The notes: a model not told the origin generated them from the sequence alone. Shown: positions 48,547-60,883, numbered from the stretch's first letter. The stretch is 64,000 bases of DNA from CAWJAP01 sp963834365 (GCA_963834365.1 CAWIBS010000027.1:1-64000); one strand, 5' to 3'. Translations and numbers: made by a program.

Positions 48547-49804
48547 GTGACGGGATTCGGGCCGAGGGACGGAACCTGGTGGTGCGACGGCGTGGCGCTC
48601 GGCGCCGTCGCCCGCGACGTCGGGACCCCCTGCTACGTCTACAGCGCGGCGGACATCCGGGAGCGGTACCGGCGGCTGGATCGCGCGCTGACCGCCGAGC
48701 TCGGCGACATCGAGCACAGCATCCACTACGCGCTCAAGGCCAATTCCACGCTCGCGCTCACGCAGCTGCTGCGCGGCGCCGGCGCCAGCGCCGACGCCAA
48801 CTCGGTCGGCGAGATCGAGGTCGCGCTGCGCGCAGGTTTCATTCCCTCTCAGATCGTCTTCACCGGCGTCGGCAAGACGTCCGACGAGCTCGAGCGGGCG
48901 GTGTCGCTGGGCCTGAAGGCCATCAACGCCGAATCGCGTGGCGAGCTGGCCCGGATCGACGGCATTGCGCGCGGGCAGGGCACGCAGAGCGCGCGTCGCC
49001 CTGCGGATCAACCCCGATGTGGACGCCGGGAGCCACCCGCACATCTCGACCGGGCTCAAGCGCAACAAGTTCGGCGTGCCGCTCGGCGAGGCGCGAGACA
49101 TCGCCCTCGACGCCGCGGCGTTGCCAGGGCTCGAGCTGGTCGGCGTTCATGTCCATATCGGATCGCAGGTCACCACCCTCGACCCGCTTCAACGCGCCGC
49201 CGACGCGCTCAGGGATCTCGCGCCGCGATCTCGTCGGCCGCGGGCGTTGCGCCTCGAGCATCTCGACCTGGGCGGCGGGCTGGGCATCTCCTACGACGGA
49301 ACGCCGGTGCCCGACGTCGAGCCGTACGCCGCGATCGTCGGCGAAGCGGCCCGCGCCACGGGACTGTCGCTGGTCGTCGAGCCCGGCCGATGGCTGGTGG
49401 CGCCCGCCGGCGCCCTGCTCGCGCGGGTCATCGACACCAAGCCGGCGCCCGGCGACCGGCGATTCGTGGTGCTGGACGCCGGGATGACCGAGCTGATGCG
49501 TCCCGCCCTCTATGGCGCCTTCCATCGCATCGTCCTCGTGGATGCGCCGGCACGGCCAGACGTCCTCTGTCATGTCGTCGGGCCCGTTTGCGAAAGCACG
49601 GACACCTTCGGCGAGGAGCGATCGCTGCCGACGCCCGAAGTCGGCGATCTGGTGGCCATTCTCGATGCGGGTGCCTATGGCTCGGCGATGGCGTCGAACT
49701 ACAATCGTCGCGCGCTGCCCCCGGAGGCGCTCGTTGACGGCTCGACGTGGCGCCTCATCAAGCGACGTCAGACCGTGGACGAGATGCTCGCACTGGAGGT
49801 CTGA
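48547..49804 (+). CDS. lysA: Diaminopimelate decarboxylase LysA, one frameshift
   Basis: Final step of lysine synthesis; PLP enzyme of the alanine-racemase-like fold. GTG 48547: MTGFGPRDGTWWCDGVALGA, TPCYVYSAADIRERYRRLDR, IHYALKANSTLALTQLLRGA with the PLP lysine in YALKAN, then SADANSVGEIEVALRAGF. After an indel near 48985 it continues VALRINPDVDAGSHPHISTG, LVGVHVHIGSQVT, LDLGGGLGISYDG, VVEPGRWLVA, VGPVCESTDTF and GAYGSAMASNYNRRALPPEA. All key motifs present. About 418 residues. A TAGAAT at 48532-48537 lies ten bases before the start, so the message may be nearly leaderless. Confidence 0.95.
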
Positions 49805-49825
49805 TCGCTCACGGTCCCGTCCAGC

Positions 49826-50410
49826 ATGTTGATTGCCTTTGAAGGCCTCGACCAGAGTGGCAAGGAGACGCAGGCCCGGCTCCTGCGCGCTGCGCTCGAA
49901 TCCCTGGGCCGTCGCGTCGAGACCCTCACGTTCCCGGACGACGACAGTCCGATTGGTCGCGAGATCCGCCGGGCCCTCGCGGGCGAGCGCGAGTACCGGG
50001 CGGACACGCTGCAGCTCCTGTTCGTCGCCAATCGCTACGACTTTCGGCCGCGCATCGAGAGCTGGCTCGACGCCGGCGCGGTCGTGGTCTGCGATCGCTA
50101 CCTCGCGTCGAGCATCGCCTACGGCGAGGCGCAAGGCCTCGACGGGGCGTGGCTGGCCGGGATTCAGCGGTTCCTGCCGCAGCCTGCCGTGACCATCCTG
50201 CTGGACATCGAGCCGGCGACGGCGATCGCCCGCAAGCAATCCGGGCGCGATCGATTCGAACGGGATCTCGAGCTGCTCGGCCGGGTCCGCCAGAGCTATC
50301 GGCGGCAATCGGAGGATCCGCATTGGGCGCTGATTGACGGCGAGCGCGCCCGCGACGACGTCGCGGCCGCCGTCAGCGCGGCGGTCGGGTCACGGCTCGG
50401 GCTGCGGTGA
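49826..50410 (+). CDS. tmk: Thymidylate kinase
   Basis: Phosphorylates dTMP to dTDP. 194 residues, intact. MLIAFEGLDQSGKETQARLL has a P-loop (GLDQSGKET) with Gln and Glu at positions usually filled by Gly and Ser/Thr. RRVETLTFPDDDSPIGREIR, LLFVANRYDFRPRIESWLDA, VVVCDRYLASSIAYGEAQGL with the DRY motif and VTILLDIEPATAIARK follow. The unusual P-loop may only be a family variant. It overlaps the end of comF (opposite strand) by 38 bases, and follows lysA by 22 bases. Confidence 0.92.
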   Translation: MLIAFEGLDQSGKETQARLLRAALESLGRRVETLTFPDDDSPIGREIRRALAGEREYRADTLQLLFVANRYDFRPRIESWLDAGAVVVCDRYLASSIAYGEAQGLDGAWLAGIQRFLPQPAVTILLDIEPATAIARKQSGRDRFERDLELLGRVRQSYRRQSEDPHWALIDGERARDDVAAAVSAAVGSRLGLR

Positions 50411-51190
50411 GCGCGCGCACCTCCCGCGCACCCGCGGCTTTCAGCACGTGCGCGCAGGCGTCGAGCGTCGCGCCGGTCGTACACACATCGTCGATGATCA
50501 CCAGACAGCGCCCCTCGACGAGCCGGGCGGTCGCGGCCATCCGGGACGTTCGTGCCAGCGCCTGCAGCGACGGCTCGCGCACCGCCCACCAGGCCTGTCG
50601 CGAGAGATCGAACGCGCCGCGGACATTCGCGCGGCGGCGGGCAGCCGGCAGCGACGCCTGGATCGATGTGGCACGCACTCGCCGCAGCACGTCAAGGACG
50701 GGCAGGCCGATGCGCCCTGCCAGATCCGCCGCCTGATTGAACCCGCGTTCGCGCCGCCGGCTCCAATGCAGCGGCACCGGCACGACGGCATCGGCGCCGC
50801 ACAGGACGTCGCGGCCCGCGTCGCACAGCGAGGCGGGCGAGGCCCGTGCTCACCGATCGCCGGCCCTCATACTTCAGTGCGTGCACGATGTCGCGGAGTC
50901 GATCCTGGTAGGGACCGATCGATCGCTCGACATCGACGGCGGAGGCGCCGCGACGACACCGTGCACAGTGGCCCTCGGCGAGGCTCGCGGTTCGCCACGA
51001 CGGCAGCGCCTGGCCGCACCGGTCGCAGGTCGGCGGTGTCCACCGAAGGATGCCCTGCCAGCATTCGTCGCACACGGCGCTCGCGGCTGGATGGTCGAGC
51101 AGCGCGGCACAGCACGCGCACGGCGCCGCGAAGACGGCCGCAAGCACGCCATCACAGGCGGCGAGGGCGGAGCGAGCGAGTCGGGATCCC
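50373..51190 (-). CDS. comF: ComF family phosphoribosyltransferase-like protein, frameshifted
   Basis: Required for uptake or processing of transforming DNA in naturally competent bacteria. Frame one holds the zinc-finger part: FAAPCACCAALLDHPAASAV, CDECWQGILRWTPPTCDRCG and GHCARCRRGASAVDVERSIG, then DRLRDIVHALKYEGRRSVST. After an indel near 50830 comes MPVPLHWSRRRERGFNQAAD and the PRPP-binding motif CLVIIDDVCTTGATLDACAH. It ends RAVTRPPR. The start codon is unclear; the gene begins just after rsfS (51194). About 270 residues. dprA is also in this window. Confidence 0.88.
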
Positions 51191-51193
51191 GGA

Positions 51194-51625
51194 CTAGTGG
51201 GGGTCGGTGAACTCGGCGCGTTCGGCGCTGCCCCAGAGCCGCTCGAGGGCGTAGAACTCGCGGGTCTCGGGGGTGAAGACATGCACGACGAAGTCGAAGT
51301 AGTCGATGAGCACCCACGCCGAGTCGCCGTAGCCCTCGATTGACAGCGGCTTCTGCTGGTGGCTCTTGCGCACGCCCTCTTCGATGCCATCGACGATGGC
51401 CTTCACCTGCCGTCCGCTCTGGCCCGAGCAGACGATGAAGAAGTCGGTGAACGCCTGGGACTTCCGGAGATCGAGCACCACGACCCGCTCCGCCTTCTTG
51501 GCCAGCGCCGCTCGGACGACCTCCTGTACCGGTTCCGGATAGGCGCCGAACTCGACCGCGGTACCGCTCTTCTTCGTCGTCACCGGCTTGCCGGCGTCGT
51601 TGTCCGTGCGTGCGTGGCTACTCAT
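51194..51625 (-). CDS. rsfS: Ribosome silencing factor RsfS
   Basis: Binds L14 of the large ribosomal subunit and blocks joining under starvation. From ATG 51625 (MSSHARTDNDAGKPVTTKKS), the core is VQEVVRAALAKKAERVVVLD, KSQAFTDFFIVCSGQSGRQV and SIEGYGDSAWVLIDYFDFVV, ending FYALERLWGSAERAEFTDPH. These are typical of the family. 143 residues. It follows nadD and precedes comF in one minus-strand cluster. Confidence 0.95.
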   Translation of the reverse strand: MSSHARTDNDAGKPVTTKKSGTAVEFGAYPEPVQEVVRAALAKKAERVVVLDLRKSQAFTDFFIVCSGQSGRQVKAIVDGIEEGVRKSHQQKPLSIEGYGDSAWVLIDYFDFVVHVFTPETREFYALERLWGSAERAEFTDPH

Positions 51626-51641
51626 GCAAGGCACCTGCCGT

Positions 51642-52334
51642 TCAGGCGTCCAGGTACAGTCCGTGACGCGTCGCGTACTCGGCGACCGTCTCGGGCATCA
51701 CATCGGTCAGCGGAGCGCCGGCACGCAGCCGGGCCCGTATCTCGGTGGACGAGACATCCGGAGTACGCGCCTCGATCAGAAAAACGTGCGGCGCTGCCGG
51801 AAGGAACGGATGCGGCGTGTCCGCACCTCGCGCGCTCGGGGGAACGGTCATGAAGCGGCCGGTGAGATCCGGCAGGCGCTCCGGCAGGTCGGCGGCCGGG
51901 ATCCCGGGCCTCGACACGACGGCGAAGTGGCAGCGGTCCAGGACCGCCGGATAGTCGTGCCAGGTTGCGATTTCTGCAAAGGCGTCGGCCCCGGTGATGA
52001 ACACCATCTGCGATCCCCGGTGACCCTCGGCCAGCAACCGGTCGAGCAGCACCGCTGTATACGAGGGGCCCGCGTCCACGAGATCCAGGTCAGAAGCGGC
52101 CAGGCTCTTGGCCGTCATGGCCGCCAGCGCGACCATCGCGAATCGATGATAGACCGACACGAGCGGGGCTGCCCGGTGCGGCGGGGTGTGCGCGGGGACG
52201 AGCAGCGTCCGCTCCAGTCCGAGTGCGCGCCCCACGACTTCTGCGACACCCAGGTGTCCGGCGTGAATGGGATCGAACGTTCCGCCGAGAATGCCGAGCG
52301 CGCCATGGGGCGTTGCGGGGTCAGGATTCGTCAT
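51642..52334 (-). CDS. nadD: Nicotinate-nucleotide adenylyltransferase NadD
   Basis: Adenylates NaMN in NAD synthesis. From ATG 52334: MTNPDPATPHGALGILGGTF, the nucleotidyltransferase motif GGTFDPIHAGHLGVAEVVGR, LLVPAHTPPHRAAPLVSVYH, VFITGADAFAEIATWHDYPA and the ISSTEIR-type motif in DVSSTEIRARLRAGAPLTDV. 230 residues, intact. It lies three bases after obgE and 16 before rsfS, the classic obg-nadD-rsfS order. Confidence 0.96.
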   Translation of the reverse strand: MTNPDPATPHGALGILGGTFDPIHAGHLGVAEVVGRALGLERTLLVPAHTPPHRAAPLVSVYHRFAMVALAAMTAKSLAASDLDLVDAGPSYTAVLLDRLLAEGHRGSQMVFITGADAFAEIATWHDYPAVLDRCHFAVVSRPGIPAADLPERLPDLTGRFMTVPPSARGADTPHPFLPAAPHVFLIEARTPDVSSTEIRARLRAGAPLTDVMPETVAEYATRHGLYLDA

Positions 52335-52336
52335 TG

Positions 52337-53441
52337 TCACCGGAACGACTCTTGACCCCGTCTCGCCTCCGTCACCGGGACCGCCTCTGGCCTCCGGGCA
52401 ACGAAGTCCCACATGCGTTCGAGGAGCGGCGTCAGGCCGTCGCCGGTCACCGCCGAGATCGGGAAGCACTCGAGTCCCTGGGCACGGACATGATCGACGA
52501 GTCTCGACAGACGCTCGGGCTCGTCGAGCGCGTCGAGCTTCGTCGGCGCCACGATCTGCGGCCAATCGGCGAGCGTGCGGTGGAGGGAACGGGAGCCTTC
52601 CCCCGCTCGAAGGCTCTCGTCCCCTTCGTACAATGACAACTCGCGCTGGATGATGTCGAAGTCGTCGACGGGATCCCGGCCCGACGCGGACGAAACGTCA
52701 ACCAGGTGCACGAGCACCTTCGTGCGCTCGACGTGTCCGAGAAACCGATGGCCCAGCCCGTGACCCGTATGCGCGCCCTCGATCAGGCCAGGGACGTCGG
52801 CGACCACGAAGCTGCGGTCGTCGCCCAGATCGACCACGCCGAGATTGGGGACCAGAGTCGTGAACGGATAGTCGGCAATCTTCGGCCTGGCCGCCGAGAT
52901 GCGCGAAATCAGCGTCGACTTGCCGGCGTTGGGAAAGCCCACCAGACCCACATCCGCCAGCAGCTTGAGCCGCAGATGCAGGCGCACTGACGTGCCGGCT
53001 TCGCCCGGGTCGGCACGCCGCGGCGCCTGGTTGGTGGCCGAGACGAACCGCGCGTTGCCCCGTCCGCCCCGTCCGCCCTTGGCAATCGTCGCCCGATCGC
53101 CCGGATGTGCGAGGTCGGCGAGCTGCGTGCGCGCGCCCCCATGCGTCGACGGCGAACGCGATCGTGCCGACCGGCACCGCGATCTCGAGATCGTGTCCCG
53201 TCCGGCCCGTCCGGTTCGAGCCCTGGCCGTGCGCGCCGCGCTGGGCCTTGAACTCGGGGTGATAGCGGAACTTGACGAGCGTGTTGAGCTGCGGGTCGAC
53301 GACCAGATGCACTGATCCGCCCGGCCCGCCATCGCCACCGTCTGGCCCGCCGCGGGGGACGTACTTCTCGCGGCGGAAGCTGACGCAGCCGCGCCCGCCG
53401 TCACCGGCAATCGCGACCACGTCGACTTCGTCAACGAACAT
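52337..53441 (-). CDS. obgE: GTPase Obg/CgtA, one frameshift
   Basis: Essential large ribosomal subunit-associated GTPase. MFVDEVDVVAIAGDGGRGCV starts the glycine-rich OBG fold (SFRREKYVPRGGPDGGDGGP). An indel near 53140 shifts to the G domain frame: VGLVGFPNAGKSTLISRISA (Walker A), FVVADVPGLIEGAHTGHGLG (G3), TKLDALDE (G4-like, TKLD), SAVTG (G5). It ends VTEARRGQESFR at 52337. About 368 residues, C-terminal extension short. Confidence 0.96.
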
Positions 53442-53491
53442 GTGGGGAAGCCGTCAGCTTACCGCTGTCAGCTCGAGCCGCGCGGGTCCGG

Positions 53492-53749
53492 CTACTCGGC
53501 GGGAACAATCGAGATCGTCCGCCCGTGCGCGCCGTGATCCTCGAACCTGACGACGCCGTCGACCTTGGCGAACAGGGTGTCGTCCTTGCCCAGGCCCACG
53601 TTCTGGCCGGGGCGGAACTTCCGGCCGCGCTGCCGCACGAGGATCGCGCCGCCGGTGACGATGTTGCCATCGAACCGCTTCACGCCGAGGCGCTGAGAGG
53701 CGCTGTCGCGCCCGTTGCGTGAGCTGCCCTGGCCTTTCTTATGTGCCAT
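53492..53749 (-). CDS. rpmA: 50S ribosomal protein L27
   Basis: 86 residues, intact. MAHKKGQGSSRNGRDSASQR, then LGVKRFDGNIVTGGAILVRQ and RGRKFRPGQNVGLGKDDTLF. The N-terminal region that reaches the peptidyl transferase centre is complete. The rplU-rpmA-obgE order is usual for bacteria. Confidence 0.98.
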   Translation of the reverse strand: MAHKKGQGSSRNGRDSASQRLGVKRFDGNIVTGGAILVRQRGRKFRPGQNVGLGKDDTLFAKVDGVVRFEDHGAHGRTISIVPAE

Positions 53750-53762
53750 GACGTCGAGCCTT

Positions 53763-54077
53763 TCAGACCAGAATTTCTTTGATTTCGACGCGCGTGACCT
53801 TGGCGCGGTGTCCCATCGTCTTGCGCATGGTCTTCCGGCGCTTCTTCTTGAATACGCGAATCTTGGGGCCCAGCGCCTCGCCCGCAATGACGCCGACGAC
53901 GCGCGCGTTGGCCACGTAGGGCGTCCCGGCGGTGACGGCACCGTCATCGGTCGAGACCAGCAGCACCTGCTCGATGCTGACTTGTTCGCCGGCGGGGATG
54001 GACACCCGGTCGATGGTCACGACGGAACCCGGGGTCACCTTGACCTGACGGCCTCCGCTTTGAATGATCGCGAACAC
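53763..54077 (-). CDS. rplU: 50S ribosomal protein L21
   Basis: 104 residues, intact. MFAIIQSGGRQVKVTPGSVV, TIDRVSIPAGEQVSIEQVLL, PKIRVFKKKRRKTMRKTMGH and RAKVTRVEIKEILV are typical. The 170-base leader 54078-54250 contains inverted GC-rich sequences (CCGGCCTGAGCGGCCGG around 54136-54153) that may form an RNA hairpin as in autoregulated L21 leaders; not proven. Confidence 0.97.
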   Translation of the reverse strand: MFAIIQSGGRQVKVTPGSVVTIDRVSIPAGEQVSIEQVLLVSTDDGAVTAGTPYVANARVVGVIAGEALGPKIRVFKKKRRKTMRKTMGHRAKVTRVEIKEILV

Positions 54078-54253
54078 GCTTGCCTCCCTGGGGCCCGACG
54101 GTGTCCGCTTGCGGCGAACCCGGTGGGTGAAGCCTTTGCCCGGCCTGAGCGGCCGGCCAGAACTACATAATCTAGCAGGAGATGCGGCGGGCCGTCAAAG
54201 ATCGGCGCTCGGCGGTGGCGGCACAGCGTGGGCGGCGAGCCTGACGCCCGCCC

Positions 54254-55133
54254 CTACTTCAAGAGCACGCGGGTGCCGCGCACCTTCTGCGTGCTCAACA
54301 CGTTCAGGAACCGCGGAATCACATCGTCCATGAGCTCGAAGTAGGACGAGAGAGCCGGGACGTTCTGCTGGGACGGGTAGAGGCGCTCCTCGCGGAACGA
54401 CTCGGCGTAGATGCGCGTGCCGGTCCGCCCGTCGATGAAGATGAACTTGGGCCGCAGGACGTAGCCCTTGCGCTCCATGTAGACGCGCTGGACATACGAA
54501 GTCCGGCGGCCGAACTGGTCGTAGCCTTCCCGCGTCTGGGCGACGACGCCGCTCTGCGACTGGGGCGTGAAGAGCACGGTGCCGGTCACGATGAGGGGCT
54601 GCTGGAATTCCTCACCCAGCTTCTTCCAGTACTCGACGTTGGCGAAAATCTGCTCGAAGGACGCCAGATCCTTCTCGCCGCGGATCCGGGCGTTTCCTGC
54701 GGGCTGACCGCCGGCCTGGGCTACGTTCGCGGGACCGCCCTTCGGCGATTCGCGCGCGGCCGTCGTCACCGTTGTTGATGCTCTGGGCAGCGGGTTCAGC
54801 GGCTTCGCTGGTGGTTGCAGGTGCCGGGGGATCCTTGACGAGCTCCTGCGCGATTTCCGCGAGCGGCAGCACGTCGGCCTCGATGACCCGCAGCCCGGAC
54901 CGGTTGCGCAGCTGGCTGCGCAGCAGCCGCACGGTTTCGAGGTTCGCGTCCACGTCGTCGGAGCCGCCGGCGATGAAGCCGACGACATGCACCCGCTGGA
55001 ACGGCGTGACATCGAGCTTCGCCTGGATCGGTGTCTCGATCGGGATCTCGTAGAAGCTGGTGCAGCCAGCCACCACCAGCCCGGCCACGAGCGCCGATGC
55101 GCTAACGATCGCCCGAACGGTTCGACCGGTCAT
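54254..55133 (-). CDS. Lipoprotein of unknown function, one frameshift
   Basis: From ATG 55133: MTGRTVRAIVSASALVAGLV leads to a lipobox VVAGCTS. Then FYEIPIETPIQAKLDVTPFQ, RVHVVGFIAGGSDDVDANLE and SGLRVIEADVLPLAEIAQEL. An indel near 54770 moves to FEQIFANVEYWKKLGEEFQQ, LIVTGTVLFTPQSQSGVVAQ, and the tail FLNVLSTQKVRGTRVLLK. The fold is like proteins that hold a CsgG-like/GNA1162-type outer-membrane lipoprotein role, but I do not assign one. About 292 residues. Overlaps the TPR gene by 32 bases. Confidence 0.65.
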
Positions 55134-55443
55134 TGATCTCTCGGAACAGATCGTAGTTCTGCTTGATGAGTGCGTTGCCCGGCTCGAGCTCGATGGCTTT
55201 CTCGTACGCCTTGCGGGCATCCTCGAACTTGCCGTCGTGCTCGTAGGCGATGGCGAGGTTGTTGTAGGCGGCCGCGTAGGTCGGATCGATCTCCACCGCG
55301 CGCTTCCAGCGGTAGAGCGCCTCCTTCCACAAGTCTTTCTGGGCGGCGACGATCCCGAATTCGACCTGCGCGCGCGAGTCGCCGCGCGCATCCGCCTCGG
55401 CGATCGCAACCACGACCAGCAGGGACAGAACCGCCAGCGCCAC
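55102..55443 (-). CDS. Exported TPR protein
   Basis: 113 residues: MALAVLSLLVVVAIAEADAR is a signal or anchor; QVEFGIVAAQKDLWKEALYR, WKRAVEIDPTYAAAYNNLAI and AYEHDGKFEDARKAYEKAIE are three TPR units with the canonical A/Y/A pattern. It ends with NYDLFREINDRSNRSGDR. Probably a periplasmic adaptor for the lipoprotein downstream, with which it overlaps. Confidence 0.75.
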   Translation of the reverse strand: MALAVLSLLVVVAIAEADARGDSRAQVEFGIVAAQKDLWKEALYRWKRAVEIDPTYAAAYNNLAIAYEHDGKFEDARKAYEKAIELEPGNALIKQNYDLFREINDRSNRSGDR

Positions 55444-55523
55444 GCTTCTGATTCGCGACCATCGACCGTGTTTCCACTATAGACCCAGCCCCTGGGACCG
55501 GCAAGGCAAATCCCCCGCCACGC

Positions 55524-55529
55524 TATAAT
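55524..55529 (+). promoter_or_regulatory. Putative -10 hexamer TATAAT upstream of dprA
   Basis: A perfect TATAAT at 55524-55529 in the divergent gap between the TPR gene (start 55443) and dprA (55646). The surrounding CACGCTATAATCCGC resembles the -10 context at 18786 (CACGCTATAATGTGC), so this may be a common promoter form in the genome. It would drive the dprA-topA-trmFO-xerC run. Confidence 0.55.
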
Positions 55530-55645
55530 CCGCGCCAGGGGTCGATGCCGGGCGCATGCGTCCGGCGGTGGCCCCATCCGTCTCGTCCGGGAGCGCCGGG
55601 TGAGTGTCAGGCCCCGCTGGTCCGCTTGCCCCGGGGGAGGCGGAT

Positions 55646-56746
55646 ATGGCCCACTCACTCCTGCACACGGCGGCGACCCTGTCGGCCCTTCCCTGGGGCC
55701 TCGGCGCCCGGCTGCTCCGCTTGTATCGAGAAACGCGCCCGGGGGCGTCCATCGAACACTTCGACGTGGTCGCGGCCCTCGCGACCGGACTTCCTGCCCC
55801 CGACGCGCGAATGCGAGCCGCTCGAGCGCGCGCAGCGGCGGAGCGAGCTCTCGAGCGGGCGGCCGACGCCGGACTGCTGCCGGTTCCTTTTGGCAGCGAT
55901 GCGTACCCTACGCTGCTCGCGGCGATTCCAGATGCGCCGCCGCTCCTCTGGGTTCGGGGCAACCCGGACGTCCTTCACCGAACGGCCGTCGCCATCGTCG
56001 GCTCGCGAGCCGCCTCGCCAATGTCGTCGGAGATCGCACATGTGCTGGCGCGGGACCTTTCGGCTCACGGAGTGGTCATCGTCAGCGGTCTGGCACGCGG
56101 GATCGACGGGGCGGCGCACCGCGGCTCGCTCGAGACGGGGCGGACCGTCGGCGTCCTCGGGTCGGGGGCGGATCGCATCTATCCGCCCGAGCACACACTG
56201 CTGGCCGAGGCGATCGCCGCCGACGGCGCCATCGTCTCGGAGCTGCCACCCGGGTCGCCGCCCCGGCGCGATCACTTTCCGCGGCGAAACCGTCTGATCA
56301 GCGGGATGGTTCGCGGCGTGGTCGTCGTCGAGGCGTCAATCCGGAGCGGCTCGCTCGTGACGGCGCGGCTGGCGCTCGACCAGGGACGTGAGGTGCTGGC
56401 CGTGCCGGGATCCGTCCTCGGCGAGCGCCACCGCGGCTGCCATGCGCTGCTGCGCGACGGAGCCGGGCTCGTCGAACGGGCCTCCGACGTCCTCGAAGCC
56501 CTGGGTCTCTCGCAAGAGGACGTGGCGCCGGGCCGGCGGCCTGCTCCGGAGGAGCGCGGCGGACGTGACCCGCTGCTGGCCGTGATGGTGCAGGGCCACC
56601 CCTACGATTTGCAGGAACTCATGGCACTGTCGGCACTTCCAGCCGGTGACGTGCTCGCCCGCCTCCTGGCGCTCGAGCTGACGGGGGTGGTGGCTCGAAT
56701 CCCCGGCGGCCGCTTCTTTCGACCTCTGCGGGCAGTGGTAAGGTAG
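55646..56746 (+). CDS. dprA: DNA-processing protein DprA
   Basis: Loads RecA on incoming single-stranded DNA during transformation. From ATG 55646: MAHSLLHTAATLSALPWGLG, YPTLLAAIPDAPPLLWVRGN, VAIVGSRAASPMSSEIAHVL (Rossmann motif), VIVSGLARGIDGAAHRGSLE, TVGVLGSGADRIYPPEHTLL, and the RRNRLISGMVRGVVVVEAS motif; a winged-helix-like C-terminal part (DLQELMALSALPAGDVLARL). 366 residues, intact. GGGGGAGG at 55633-55640 is the ribosome site. Eight bases from topA. Confidence 0.95.
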   Translation: MAHSLLHTAATLSALPWGLGARLLRLYRETRPGASIEHFDVVAALATGLPAPDARMRAARARAAAERALERAADAGLLPVPFGSDAYPTLLAAIPDAPPLLWVRGNPDVLHRTAVAIVGSRAASPMSSEIAHVLARDLSAHGVVIVSGLARGIDGAAHRGSLETGRTVGVLGSGADRIYPPEHTLLAEAIAADGAIVSELPPGSPPRRDHFPRRNRLISGMVRGVVVVEASIRSGSLVTARLALDQGREVLAVPGSVLGERHRGCHALLRDGAGLVERASDVLEALGLSQEDVAPGRRPAPEERGGRDPLLAVMVQGHPYDLQELMALSALPAGDVLARLLALELTGVVARIPGGRFFRPLRAVVR

Positions 56747-56754
56747 GGACGGGT

Positions 56755-59433
<2,679 letters not shown>

Positions 59434-59434
59434 G

Positions 59435-60883
59435 TTGCCCGGCCCCACCGTTCGCATCATCGGCGCGGGACTTGCCGGCAGCGAGGCGGCGTGGCAGGCG
59501 GCCTCGCGCGGCGTGCACGTCCGGCTGCACGAGATGCGTCCGGTGCGTCCGACGCTCGTGCACAAGACCGACAAACTGGCGGAGCTGGTCTGCAGCAACT
59601 CCTTCCGCGGCGACAAGCTGGACAACGCCGTCGGTCTGCTGAAGGAGGAGATGCGTCGCCTCGGTTCGGTGGTCATGCGTGCCGCAGACGCCGCGCGCGT
59701 GCCCGCCGGCGCCGCGCTCGCGGTGGATCGCGAGCGCTTTTCGACGATCGTGACCGACCTCGTCACCAGTCACCCGCTCATCACGGTCGTGCGCGGGGAA
59801 GTCGATCGCATTCCGTCGAGCGACACCGAATCGACGCCGACGATCGTCGCGACCGGACCGCTCACCTCCGATGCGCTCTCCGCGGACATCGCCGCCTTCG
59901 TCGGTGCCGATCACCTCTATTTCTACGACGCCATCAGCCCCATCGTCCTGGCCGAGTCGATCGACCGATCCAGGGTCTTCCGCGCATCGCGGTGGGGTCG
60001 GTCGATCAGGGCGCCGGAGGCCGGGCTGAAGCCCGGCGCCACGCGAGTGCCGGAGGCGCGACGCCATTCAGCAGTCGCGCCCGCGTGCGGCATCGACGAT
60101 GGCGAAGGCGATTACTTGAACTGCCCGTTGACGAAGGAAGAGTACGAGCGGTTCTACGCCGCGCTCTCGACGGCGGAATCCGCGACGATTCACGACTTCG
60201 ACAAGGAGCGGTTCTTCGAGGGATGCCTGCCGATCGAGGTGATGGCGCATCGCGGCGTGGACACGCTCCGCTTCGGTCCGATGAAGCCCGTCGGGCTCGT
60301 CGATCCGAGGACGGGTCGCATGCCCTACGCTGTCGTGCAGCTGCGCCAGGACACACTCGCTGGCGATCACTTCAGCCTCGTGGGCTTCCAGACGCAGATC
60401 AAATGGGGGGAACAGGCGCGAGTCCTGCGGCTGATCCCCGGCCTCGAGCAGGCCGAATTCGTCCGTTTCGGCATGGTGCACCGCAATACCTACATCAACG
60501 GCCCGACGGTGCTGCTGCCGACCTGGCAGACGCGTACGCGCCCCGATCTGTTCTTCGCCGGACAGGTCTCCGGCGTGGAAGGCTATGTCGAATCGGCGGC
60601 GTCGGGGCTCGTCGCCGGCCTGAACGCCGCGCGGCTCGCGACGGGCCTGGCACCGGCGGCGCCGCCGCGCACGACGGCGCACGGCGCGCTCGCCTACTAC
60701 GTGTCGCACGCCGATCCGATGCACTATCAGCCCAGCAACATCACCTTCGGCATCGTACCGCCACTCGATCGGGCGCCACGCGGCAAACAGGATCGCAAAG
60801 CGGCCGTCTCCGAGCGGGCACTCCGCGATCTCTCCGGATGGGCCGACGCCATCGGGCTTGCGATGACGATGGCAGCGGGCTGA
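59435..60883 (+). CDS. trmFO: Methylenetetrahydrofolate-tRNA-(uracil-5-)-methyltransferase TrmFO
   Basis: Folate/FAD-dependent m5U54 tRNA methylase. A TTG at 59435 starts LPGPTVRIIGAGLAGSEAAW, with the FAD GxGxxG motif; then HKTDKLAELVCSNSFRGDKL, NAVGLLKEEMRRLGSVVMRA, YFYDAISPIVLAESIDRS. A 35-residue insertion (60003-60108) precedes DYLNCPLTKEEYERFYAALS. Next come HRGVDTLRFGPMKPVGLVDP, VGFQTQIKWGEQARVLRLIP, FAGQVSGVEGYVESAASGLV and SNITFGIVPPLD. About 482 residues, longer than usual because of the insertion. Intact. It starts one base after the topA stop. Confidence 0.95.
   Translation: MPGPTVRIIGAGLAGSEAAWQAASRGVHVRLHEMRPVRPTLVHKTDKLAELVCSNSFRGDKLDNAVGLLKEEMRRLGSVVMRAADAARVPAGAALAVDRERFSTIVTDLVTSHPLITVVRGEVDRIPSSDTESTPTIVATGPLTSDALSADIAAFVGADHLYFYDAISPIVLAESIDRSRVFRASRWGRSIRAPEAGLKPGATRVPEARRHSAVAPACGIDDGEGDYLNCPLTKEEYERFYAALSTAESATIHDFDKERFFEGCLPIEVMAHRGVDTLRFGPMKPVGLVDPRTGRMPYAVVQLRQDTLAGDHFSLVGFQTQIKWGEQARVLRLIPGLEQAEFVRFGMVHRNTYINGPTVLLPTWQTRTRPDLFFAGQVSGVEGYVESAASGLVAGLNAARLATGLAPAAPPRTTAHGALAYYVSHADPMHYQPSNITFGIVPPLDRAPRGKQDRKAAVSERALRDLSGWADAIGLAMTMAAG
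60003..60108. repeat. Insertion with REP-like palindrome in trmFO
   Basis: The extra block between SRWGRS and GEGDYLNC contains the inverted repeat GCCGGGCT (60020-60027) and AGCCCGGC (60030-60037) with a two-base loop, in a GC-rich context (GCCGGAGGCCGGGCTGAAG). Similar GGGCTGAAGCCC hairpins are common intergenic repeats in acidobacterial and related genomes, as far as I remember. The insertion is in frame. Confidence 0.65.
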
